Source: Chitinophaga rupis (GTDB lineage Bacteria; Bacteroidota; Bacteroidia; Chitinophagales; Chitinophagaceae). Taken from it: a DNA stretch of 64,000 nucleotides. The DNA lies in the NCBI RefSeq assembly GCF_900109685.1, contig NZ_FOBB01000001.1, positions 992,001 to 1,056,000 on the forward strand. Direction: 5' to 3'. How positions within the stretch are numbered: the first letter of the stretch is position 1; each line of letters opens with the position of its first letter. This document shows, piece by piece, positions 56,928 to 63,789 of the stretch. The position numbers were made by a program, and so were the translations under genes. The notes under the pieces were generated by a model that saw nothing but the letters and a program-made list of their open reading frames with translations, had not been told where the DNA came from and made no database searches.

Positions 56928-57698
56928 ATGAACCCTTTTTCCCCTCGTTTCGGATCCATGATCCGCATGGCTCTTGCTGTTAGCTTTTTATTTGTAGCCT
57001 GTAAAAAAGATGATGATGATGTACCACCGCCCCAGTACACCGTAGATCAGCTGTACGCTAACTCCATTACAGATGCAACCATAGCTGACAATTCAGAAGT
57101 AGTAGACACTTTATGGCCTATTACGGCCGACAACCCAAACCTGCAATGGAAAACTATTCATGGCAAACAGTATGTACTGATGGCCACTTTTATGAAGTAT
57201 CCATCCAGCTACCCGGCCGGCGATTCTATTACCAATACCTGGGGCGATGCCTGGGTGTTTATACCGGCACAAATGAAACGCAGGCTGGCAGCGGCCTTCA
57301 AGCCTGGCTCTGATACTATTATGCGTATCTGCCAGCTGCTGGGATTACCGCCTGCTAATGACCGCAGTAATACGCACATCTCACAAATGTGGGTGCCGGC
57401 TGATAGGCTGGTGCGTCCGGCCGGTAATCCTGCTATAAATACTACTACTACCGGTGCTGTGCTGGTGAATGGTGTTTCACCGGATTACGCTACCTGGTTT
57501 GATAACAATATTATTTATTCTTACTACCGGCCATTAAGCTCTAACACTGATTATTATTATCCCTGGACCCGTTTAGGTTATACTTACGATTGGGCGCCTG
57601 ATGGAAAGGAAGTGGGGTTAAGCGAATATAAGCTGCAGGCCAGCTCCGGTATTTGGGTAGAGCAAACGGGAACAGCCGGGAGCTTTTTCCGGAATTAA
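56928..57698 (+). CDS. Predicted lipoprotein, unknown function
   Basis: The 256-residue protein has a signal with lipobox FVAC (Cys about 25) followed by an acidic KKDDDDVPPP spacer, a common surface-export pattern for Bacteroidota lipoproteins. The mature part has SITNTWGDAWVFIPAQMKRR and many Tyr and Trp residues near the C-terminus (YYPWTRLGYTYDW). No family is recognised. It is monocistronic, divergent from the SusC unit, and ends before a clear terminator. Confidence 0.75.
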   Translation: MNPFSPRFGSMIRMALAVSFLFVACKKDDDDVPPPQYTVDQLYANSITDATIADNSEVVDTLWPITADNPNLQWKTIHGKQYVLMATFMKYPSSYPAGDSITNTWGDAWVFIPAQMKRRLAAAFKPGSDTIMRICQLLGLPPANDRSNTHISQMWVPADRLVRPAGNPAINTTTTGAVLVNGVSPDYATWFDNNIIYSYYRPLSSNTDYYYPWTRLGYTYDWAPDGKEVGLSEYKLQASSGIWVEQTGTAGSFFRN

Positions 57699-57720
57699 TG
57701 CTGCTGTATTATTTATTTGT

Positions 57721-57756
57721 AGACTGTATCGTTAAGGTACAGTCTATTTTTATTTT
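57721..57756 (+). terminator. Rho-independent terminator after the lipoprotein gene
   Basis: AGACTGTA (57721-57728) pairs perfectly with TACAGTCT (57738-57745) around a 9-base loop and is followed by ATTTTTATTTT. It lies 23 bases after the stop codon. Confidence 0.85.
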
Positions 57757-57760
57757 GGTG

Positions 57761-58112
57761 ATTGGTAGTCATGTTCTTCCAGTACCTTTTAATCCCAACG
57801 CATGCCCGATTTATACATTCAGTTGCCTGTTGGAAAGTGTTTACCTTTCACTTCGTTTATTGGTGCAGCCATTTATTCCGGTACCTTTGTACTCCCAACG
57901 CTTGCTCACTTTATATTCATCCAGTTGCTTGTTTAAAAACGCTTGCCTTTCACTTCGCTTATTGGTAGAGCCCTTTTTATTCCGGTGCCTTGTAATCCAA
58001 CGTCTTCCTATTTTATATGCACATCTGCTTTCATTTAGTTGCCTGTTTGAAAGCGCCTGCCTTTCAGCGAATTAGTGCCTCCGTTTATTGCTAGTGCCAC
58101 CATTTTATTCCG
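57761..58112. repeat. Degenerate tandem repeat of about 100-125 bp (3 copies plus a partial)
   Basis: Units start at about 57761, 57859, 57961 and 58087 with ATTGGTAG / ATTGGTGC / ATTGCTAG. Each then has TTATTCCGGTACCTT, CCCAACGC, TTTATATTCA, CAGTTGCCTGTTTG and CTTTCACTTCG-like words. Unit lengths of 98, 102 and 126 bases show that they have drifted by insertions. The reading frames across it are short and differ between copies, so it does not look coding. Confidence 0.7.
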
Positions 58113-58342
58113 CTAAACACCCATGCAACGCCCTTTCTTTATGATCCTTATTTTACCCCCAAAACAGCCGTTTTTTGTCTTTTCGCAACTCTCTGAAAAT
58201 CAGCAACAACTGCAGATCAAGTCCACGTCAAGTCCATATCAAATCCACGTTATGCCCACCTCGTATTTGAGTATCATAGCATTACAACCCGGCTGCGACC
58301 CGTGTATTACCCGGGTGCCGTTTATATGTAGCCCAGATGCAT

Positions 58343-58615
58343 CCCGGGTAAATTCCAGATATATTCCAGGTACAGTGCAGGTGCATCTCTTATGCCACCC
58401 GGATACAATCTAGCTATTGCCCGGATTCAACCTGGGTACAGCCCTTATGACAGGTACATGTGGTACAGGCACATATCTGGTGTATCCCGGATACAATCCA
58501 GCTACTGGTCGGATTCAACCCGGGTTCGCTCCTTATGGTATGTAGCTGTAACTCAGGTACATCTCTGGTGCATCCCGGCTACCACCCGGCCGCAACCCGG
58601 GGCACACCTCCCGCT
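58343..58615. repeat. 88-bp tandem repeat ahead of the NAD operon
   Basis: CCCGGATACAATC starts units at 58398 and 58486, and a third at 58574 (CCCGGCTACCACCC), giving an exact 88-base period. An imperfect earlier unit begins at about 58343. Each unit contains CCCGGATTCAACC, GGGT and GGTACA words with small ACCCGGGT palindromes. It lies about 200 bases upstream of the nrtR promoter. No ORF in it is convincing. Confidence 0.75.
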
Positions 58616-58773
58616 TTAAAGGAAAGTTCGTAACCCTAACCATCCGGCCAGCACTATGTTGTTATTTCAATTAACCCTATCTTTCTTAATAGGTTAGCGC
58701 TTTCCGGCCGCCTTTGGAACCAGCACTAACGGTTACGTATAAGTACTTATTTCAATAAAATCCCTGGAAAAAT

Positions 58774-58804
58774 TTGTACAAATAAAAATAACTTCCTTTC
58801 TTTG
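58774..58804 (+). promoter_or_regulatory. Promoter of the nrtR-led NAD/ADP-ribose operon
   Basis: TTG at 58774-58776 and TTTCTTTG at 58797-58804 are 20 bases apart and fit the Bacteroidota TTG / TAnnTTTG pattern with one mismatch. The last four bases of the -7 box are the first four of the operator palindrome. Confidence 0.6.
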
Positions 58805-58821
58805 TGTCAAATTAACACAAA
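58801..58821 (+). promoter_or_regulatory. Probable NrtR operator (21-bp palindrome)
   Basis: TTTGTGT at 58801-58807 and ACACAAA at 58815-58821 are exact reverse complements separated by seven AT-rich bases. The 21-base length agrees with known NrtR sites. It overlaps the -7 element and ends eight bases before the nrtR start codon, so a bound dimer would block transcription start. Binding by the encoded protein is inference. Confidence 0.7.
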
Positions 58822-58829
58822 CAAAAAGA

Positions 58830-59510
58830 ATGAAAGCTTTCTCCGCATATAAGAATCCTGCCCTGGCTGTAGACCTGGTAGTATTTGGTTATCATGAGAA
58901 AACATTATCCGTGCTGTTGCTGAACAGGAATGAGGAGCCTTTTAAAGACCGCTGGACCTTACCCGGCGCCTTTTTACAGATGGAGGAAAGTTTTCAGCAG
59001 CTCTGTTCCCGCATATTACAAACCAAGCTGGGTATGGATAATGTATACCTGGAGCAGCTGTACACCTTTGATGCGCCAGACCGTGACCCGCGTGGACGTG
59101 TGATTGCAGTAGCGCACTATGCGCTCATTAACCCAAAGAAGTTTGCAGTAGCTGCCGGTAAAATGGCGAATGATGTACAATGGTTCCCCGTAAAAAAGAT
59201 CCCGGCCCTGGGCTTTGACCACAAAGAGATCTTTACCAAAGCCTTACAGCGCCTGCAGTCCAAGATCCAGTATTTCCCTGTAGGTTTTCAGCTGCTGGAT
59301 GAAATGTTCACTATGTCCGAGCTGCACGAATTATATGAATGCATACTTGGCGTTGAAATAGACCGCAGGAATTTCAGCCGCAAGATCCTGGATGCAGAAT
59401 ACGTGATCAATACCGGCATTAAACGCGAAGGCTCACAGAACCGCCGGCCCGAATTATTTAAGTTCAACAAGAAACTAAAACAAAACAATTTCCAACTTAA
59501 TATTAGCTAA
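58830..59510 (+). CDS. nrtR: NrtR-like Nudix-domain transcriptional repressor
   Basis: The 226-residue protein has an N-terminal Nudix domain (about 10-135) and a C-terminal winged helix (about 150-215, MSELHELYECILGVEIDRRNFSRKI). The Nudix box at residues 45-69 has lost its catalytic acids: the REUxEE part reads RILQTK, so it should bind rather than hydrolyse its ligand. NrtR proteins repress NAD salvage genes and are released from DNA by ADP-ribose-type ligands. A sugar-regulon Nudix regulator is the main alternative, but the next gene being a NAMPT supports NrtR. The stop codon is two bases before the next start. Confidence 0.9.
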   Translation: MKAFSAYKNPALAVDLVVFGYHEKTLSVLLLNRNEEPFKDRWTLPGAFLQMEESFQQLCSRILQTKLGMDNVYLEQLYTFDAPDRDPRGRVIAVAHYALINPKKFAVAAGKMANDVQWFPVKKIPALGFDHKEIFTKALQRLQSKIQYFPVGFQLLDEMFTMSELHELYECILGVEIDRRNFSRKILDAEYVINTGIKREGSQNRRPELFKFNKKLKQNNFQLNIS

Positions 59511-59512
59511 CT

Positions 59513-61036
59513 ATGCGTATCAATCCCATTCTCTTAAAAGACGGCTACAAAGTAGGCCACAAATTCCAATATCCCGAAGGTACCAGCCTGGTGTACTCTA
59601 ACCTTACACCGCGCAAATCCAGGAACGGTGATGTACAGGAGATCGTGTTTTTTGGTTTGCAGTATTTTATTAAGGAATACCTGATACGCGAGTTCAATGA
59701 ATCTTTTTTCAGTCAGCCTAGAGAACAGGTGCTGAAACAATATGCCCGCCGCATGGATAATTACCTGGGCAAGGATAGTATTACCTACGATCACATAGCA
59801 GCCCTGCATGACCTGGGTTACCTGCCACTGGAAATTAAGGCCCTGCCGGAAGGTAGCCTGGTGCCCATGCGTGTGCCGATCTTTACTATTAAGAATACTA
59901 TACCGGAATTCTTCTGGCTCACCAATATGCTGGAAACTATTCTCAGCGCCATTCTGTGGAAGCCTTGTACTTCTGCCACCACGGCTTTTCAATACCTGAA
60001 AACTTTTACCAGGTATGCAAAAGAAACCGTAGGTAATGACCTGAGCTTTATACCCTGGCAGGGGCACGACTTCTCTTTCCGTGGTATGAGCGGTGTGGAA
60101 GATGCGCTGATCAGCGGCGCCGGTCACCTGTTATCTTTTGCAGGTACAGACACTATTCCCGCTATTGATTTCCTGGAAACATATTATAACGCAGATGCCG
60201 AAAAAGAGCTGATCGGTGGCTCTGTACCTGCAACAGAACACAGCGTAATGTGTATGGGTACGCAGGATGATGAGATCAAAACCTTTGAACGGCTCATCAG
60301 TGAAGTTTATCCCGCAGGCATTGTATCTATTGTAAGCGATACCTGGGATTTCTGGCAGGTGATCACCGAGTTTTTACCCGCGCTGAAAAGCAGGATCCTG
60401 GCCCGTAACGGTAAAGTAGTCATCCGTCCCGACAGCGGCGACCCGGTAAAAATTATTGTGGGCGATAAGGATGCTCCCGTAGGTAGTCCCGCTTACAAAG
60501 GCGCCATTGAATGTATGTGGGAAACATTTGGCGGTATTATTACAGAGCAGGGTTACAAGCTGCTGGATGGCCACATTGGGCTTATCTATGGCGATAGCAT
60601 CACCACTGAACGCCAGCTGGCCATACTGGAAGGGCTGAAACAAAAAGGCTTTGCCAGCTACAACGTAGTACTGGGTATTGGCTCTTACACTTATGAATAT
60701 GTAACCCGAGATACGTTTGGCTTTGCCATGAAAGCCACCTATGGTGAAGTGAATGGCATAGGCCGGGATATATTTAAAGATCCTAAAACAGACGACGGCA
60801 CCAAGAAATCAGCCAAAGGTTTAATGCAGGTATACCGCAACACCATCACCGGTAAGCTGGAAGTAAAAGACCAGTGTACCTGGGAAGAGGAAGCACAGGG
60901 TGAATTGAAAACTGTATTCAAAGATGGTAAAGTAGTGGTAGACTGGACACTGGCTGAGATCAGGGAACGTTTAAAAGGAATGCTGGAAGAAAATGAAAAC
61001 AGTACAACACAAAAAGCAGTGAGCGCCGGTGTTTAA
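59513..61036 (+). CDS. Nicotinamide phosphoribosyltransferase-like enzyme (second, 507 aa)
   Basis: It is a NAMPT-fold enzyme. Key elements are LLKDGYKVGHKFQYPEGTS near the N-terminus, HDFSFRGMSG (substrate Arg), FAGTDTIPAID (Asp), SVPATEHSV with the catalytic His at about residue 243, and VIRPDSGDP. It differs clearly from the paralogue at 15535: it is 38 residues longer and has TPRKSRNG where that one has SRGG. Expected product is NMN from nicotinamide and PRPP. Because a Prs-like gene shares the operon, it could instead be a transferase using ADP-ribose pyrophosphate and making NAD+ directly, as in phage NAD reconstitution; sequence inspection cannot decide. Confidence 0.88.
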   Translation: MRINPILLKDGYKVGHKFQYPEGTSLVYSNLTPRKSRNGDVQEIVFFGLQYFIKEYLIREFNESFFSQPREQVLKQYARRMDNYLGKDSITYDHIAALHDLGYLPLEIKALPEGSLVPMRVPIFTIKNTIPEFFWLTNMLETILSAILWKPCTSATTAFQYLKTFTRYAKETVGNDLSFIPWQGHDFSFRGMSGVEDALISGAGHLLSFAGTDTIPAIDFLETYYNADAEKELIGGSVPATEHSVMCMGTQDDEIKTFERLISEVYPAGIVSIVSDTWDFWQVITEFLPALKSRILARNGKVVIRPDSGDPVKIIVGDKDAPVGSPAYKGAIECMWETFGGIITEQGYKLLDGHIGLIYGDSITTERQLAILEGLKQKGFASYNVVLGIGSYTYEYVTRDTFGFAMKATYGEVNGIGRDIFKDPKTDDGTKKSAKGLMQVYRNTITGKLEVKDQCTWEEEAQGELKTVFKDGKVVVDWTLAEIRERLKGMLEENENSTTQKAVSAGV

Positions 61037-61069
61037 TAGCAGCCGCTTTTGCTACTAAATTTACACCCC

Positions 61070-61615
61070 ATGAAATATAATAACGATTGGTTAAGGGATA
61101 AATACAACACAGGAGAACAGCTAAAATATATTTTCTTCTGGGGGCATCAGCCATCAAAGGATGGCAGTATTACAAAAACATGTTTCAGTCAATGGTGGCC
61201 GGCGCCGTTTAAGGTAGATGGCATTACCTATCCCACCGCAGAACATTGGATGATGGCCGGGAAAGCCTGCCTGTTCAATGATACATCCATCATTGAAAAG
61301 ATACTGCAGGCCGGTGCGCCCGGAGCGGTGAAACAATTGGGGCGGGAAATCAAAAACTTTGATCCTTCCGTTTGGGACGAACATAAATTCAGTATAGTCG
61401 TTACCGGTAACTGGCATAAATTTTCACAGCACAAAGAGCTAAAAACCTTTCTGCTCAATACTGGCGACAGGGTATTGGTAGAAGCCAGTCCGCTGGATGC
61501 AATCTGGGGTATTGGTATGGCAGCAGACCATCCAGACATAACCAACCCATTATTATGGAAAGGTGAGAATCTGTTAGGCTACGCCTTAATGGAAGTACGG
61601 GACAAACTCCAATAA
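61070..61615 (+). CDS. NADAR-domain protein (YbiA/RibX-like)
   Basis: The 181-residue protein starts at ATG 61070, giving MKYNNDWLRDKY; the upstream in-frame start adds seven unlike residues. NADAR signatures are FFWGHQP, FSQWWPAPF, YPTAEHWMMAGKA, LGREIKNFDPSVWDEHK, and SPLDAIWGIGM (substrate and catalytic region). The family acts on N-glycosidic bonds; some members remove ADP-ribose from guanine in DNA, others cleave riboflavin intermediates. Here, between NAD enzymes and KptA, release of ADP-ribose is the more likely role. It is 33 bases after the NAMPT gene and one base before kptA. Confidence 0.9.
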   Translation: MKYNNDWLRDKYNTGEQLKYIFFWGHQPSKDGSITKTCFSQWWPAPFKVDGITYPTAEHWMMAGKACLFNDTSIIEKILQAGAPGAVKQLGREIKNFDPSVWDEHKFSIVVTGNWHKFSQHKELKTFLLNTGDRVLVEASPLDAIWGIGMAADHPDITNPLLWKGENLLGYALMEVRDKLQ

Positions 61616-61616
61616 C

Positions 61617-62159
61617 ATGGACGAGAAACAAATTAAAAACATCAGTAAATTCTTAAGCCTCATACTCCGCCATAGCCCGGAAACCATTGGTTTGCAGCTG
61701 GATGAAAACGGGTGGGCAGATGTAGCGGAGCTAATCACGAAAGCAGCCGCACACCGGCAGGTATTTGACAGGGCAACACTGGAAATGGTAGTAGCCGGAA
61801 ATGATAAGCAGCGTTTTGCCTTTAATGAAGATCATACCAGGATAAGAGCCAACCAGGGACATTCCATAAATGTTGAATTAAACCTGGTGGCACAGGAACC
61901 GCCGGAAGTATTGTACCACGGTACCGTCGCCAAATTCCTGAACAACATTCAGCAGGAGGGATTGTTGAAAATGAGCCGGCAGCATGTACACCTGAGTAAG
62001 GAGAGAGCAACGGCAGAGAAAGTAGGCAGCCGCCGTGGTGTGCCTGTGATCCTGACTGTACGCAGCGGCCAAATGTTCCGGGACGGTATCTCTTTCTATC
62101 TTTCAGAAAATGGCGTGTGGCTAACAGACACGGTACCTGCTAAGTACATTGAATTTTAA
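61617..62159 (+). CDS. kptA: RNA 2'-phosphotransferase, KptA/Tpt1 family
   Basis: The 180-residue protein matches KptA: KFLSLILRHSPETIGL and GWADVAELI (N-terminal lobe), IRANQGHS (NAD-binding Arg and His), YHGT, HVHLSKERATAEKVGSRRGVPVI (catalytic Arg). Known members use NAD+ to remove an internal 2'-phosphate from RNA, giving nicotinamide and ADP-ribose 1'',2''-cyclic phosphate; some also ADP-ribosylate ends. Bacteria generally lack 2'-phosphate tRNA intermediates, so its role may be repair or reversal of modification. Its products match the operon's apparent purpose. Confidence 0.94.
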   Translation: MDEKQIKNISKFLSLILRHSPETIGLQLDENGWADVAELITKAAAHRQVFDRATLEMVVAGNDKQRFAFNEDHTRIRANQGHSINVELNLVAQEPPEVLYHGTVAKFLNNIQQEGLLKMSRQHVHLSKERATAEKVGSRRGVPVILTVRSGQMFRDGISFYLSENGVWLTDTVPAKYIEF

Positions 62160-62169
62160 ATGTGCGTGT

Positions 62170-62658
62170 ATGATCATTCAATCACCAGATCCCTTATTAA
62201 CTGGTACTTATAGCGTATTCCTTGCAGGCAGCATTGAAATGGGTAGCGCCGTTCACTGGCAGCAACAGATATGCAATGCCTTCCGGGATGATGAAAATAT
62301 TATTTTGTATAACCCCAGGCGGGATGATTGGGACAGCTCGTGGAAACAGGAAATAACCAACCCTGCATTTAATGAGCAGGTAACTTGGGAGTTGAACGCA
62401 TTGGATGCAGCCGATTTAATTGTGATGTACCTGGCACCCGGCACCCAATCACCCATTACCTTACTGGAGCTAGGTTTGCATGCCCATTCTAAAAAGCTGA
62501 TCGTTTGCTGCCCGGAAGGCTTTTGGCGTAAAGGCAACGTGGATATTGTTTGTGAGCGGTTCGGCATACCGCAGGTAACCACTATAGAAGGTATTATTTC
62601 AGTAATAACAGCAAAATATTATGAGCACACTCAATCTCATTTACCCGGAAAGATCTGA
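62170..62658 (+). CDS. Nucleoside 2-deoxyribosyltransferase-like protein
   Basis: The 162-residue protein has YSVFLAGSIEMGSAVHWQQ, YNPRRDDWDSSWKQ, FNEQVTWELNALDAADLIVMYL and SPITLLELGLHA, the layout of the Nuc_deoxyri_tr2 family of N-glycosidases and transferases. The conserved Glu in LLELG is the likely nucleophile. Related enzymes cleave nucleoside or 5'-nucleotide glycosidic bonds. I start at ATG 62170, 10 bases after kptA; TTG at 62149 would overlap it. Its 3' end overlaps the next gene by 38 bases. A role in cleaving ADP-ribose- or NMN-type bonds is inferred only from context. Confidence 0.86.
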   Translation: MIIQSPDPLLTGTYSVFLAGSIEMGSAVHWQQQICNAFRDDENIILYNPRRDDWDSSWKQEITNPAFNEQVTWELNALDAADLIVMYLAPGTQSPITLLELGLHAHSKKLIVCCPEGFWRKGNVDIVCERFGIPQVTTIEGIISVITAKYYEHTQSHLPGKI

Positions 62659-63460
62659 TATCCGTTTCAAGACAATGGTATTCCCTGATGGGCAGCCCCA
62701 CATCAAAATAGATATGGACAGCCTGCAGGGCATCAGCCGACAGGAGCCGGTACAGCTTATTACCCGGATTGACAATGCCAATGACCTGATGCTGGCGCTG
62801 TTCATCAAAAACACATTGGACTACCTGGAATTTGAAACAGTGGAGCTTTATATCTCATACCTCATGGCGGCTCGCATGGACCGCGTAATGCTGGATGGAG
62901 AGCCGTTCTCGTTAAAGATCATTGCTGCTATACTGAACCAGGCGCAGTTCAAAAAGGTTAAAATATTTGATCCGCATTCAGAGGTAGCCACTGCACTGAT
63001 CGATCGCTCCTATACCGTGCCTAATCACCAGTTTGTAAAAGATGCGCTGGCAGATTATTTTAAGAAATACCCCACTACTGCCTACTGCCTGGTTTCCCCG
63101 GATGCTGGTGCGCTGAAAAAGATCCACAAGCTGGCGCAGTTCTTACAAACAGATAACGTGGTAGAATGTATGAAAGAGCGAGATGTTAAAACCGGCGCGC
63201 TCACAAATTTTAAAACCACTACCGATAACCTGCAGGGACAGACCTGTTTTATTGTAGATGATATTTGTGATGGTGGTGGTACGTTTGCCGGCACTGCGAA
63301 GATGTTGAAAGAGAAAGGCGCGGTAAAAGTGAATTTAATTGTAAGCCATGGGATCTTTAGTAAGGGGACTAAGATTGAGTTTGTGGATGCGGTGTATACG
63401 ACGGATTCTTTTAGGAAGGTGGAAGGAGTGGAGTGTATGGAAGTGGGGAGGTATTTGTAA
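62621..63460 (+). CDS. PRPP-synthetase-like protein (short, 279 aa)
   Basis: A ribose-phosphate diphosphokinase fold: VFPDGQPHIKI, MAARMDRVML, KIFDPHSEVATALID (metal/ATP His), SPDAGALKKIHKLA, the flexible-loop MKERDVKTG (KxR), and the PRPP-binding loop FIVDDICDGGGTFAGTA (normally VDDxxDTGGT). It is about 35 residues shorter than common Prs (about 315), with the first lobe reduced. It could make PRPP for the operon's NAMPT, or act on ADP-ribose to give ADP-ribose pyrophosphate, the job of the Prs-like enzyme in phage NAD reconstitution. The start overlaps the previous gene. Confidence 0.87.
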   Translation: MSTLNLIYPERSDIRFKTMVFPDGQPHIKIDMDSLQGISRQEPVQLITRIDNANDLMLALFIKNTLDYLEFETVELYISYLMAARMDRVMLDGEPFSLKIIAAILNQAQFKKVKIFDPHSEVATALIDRSYTVPNHQFVKDALADYFKKYPTTAYCLVSPDAGALKKIHKLAQFLQTDNVVECMKERDVKTGALTNFKTTTDNLQGQTCFIVDDICDGGGTFAGTAKMLKEKGAVKVNLIVSHGIFSKGTKIEFVDAVYTTDSFRKVEGVECMEVGRYL

Positions 63461-63475
63461 GTTAAATAAACAACT

Positions 63476-63787
63476 ATGAAAATTCTCTGGTGTTGGCGTT
63501 GCAGAATGGAGTTACCCATGCTTGACGAAGCCGAATATAAAAAGGCTTATGAGCTTTATGGTAAAAGCATTAGATCAAGAGAGGGTACATACGAAGAACG
63601 CTTTAAGGAATTAATGGATTACTATGAGGAGGTAACAGGATTTACCAAAACAATACCGAATGCCATCATGCATCATCGGATTGCACAATATGGCCCGCCT
63701 TGTGAAAAATGCGGTAAGCCCTATAGAACGCCACTAGCTTCGTTTTGTGCGGCTTGCGGTAACAAAAGGCCATCTTCTTCGGAATGA
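63476..63787 (+). CDS. Small cysteine-rich protein, possible zinc ribbon
   Basis: The 103-residue protein has CWRC near the N-terminus (residues 6-9) and two further pairs near the C-terminus, CEKCGKPYRT and CAACGNK. The pattern suggests zinc binding by the C-terminal pairs and perhaps a second site. The middle is helical and charged. It begins 15 bases after the Prs-like gene and is likely part of the operon. I do not recognise a named family; a role in protein or RNA binding is possible. Confidence 0.7.
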   Translation: MKILWCWRCRMELPMLDEAEYKKAYELYGKSIRSREGTYEERFKELMDYYEEVTGFTKTIPNAIMHHRIAQYGPPCEKCGKPYRTPLASFCAACGNKRPSSSE

Positions 63788-63789
63788 CT

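Noticed and set aside
58123..58619. Overlapping ORFs of 96 and 75 residues in the repeat region before nrtR
   Set aside because: They run through tandem repeats whose 88-base period is not a multiple of three, so copies would be read in different frames. No start site or motif supports them.
61228..61545. 105-residue minus-strand ORF inside the NADAR gene
   Set aside because: It is a shadow of a gene with clear family motifs on the plus strand.
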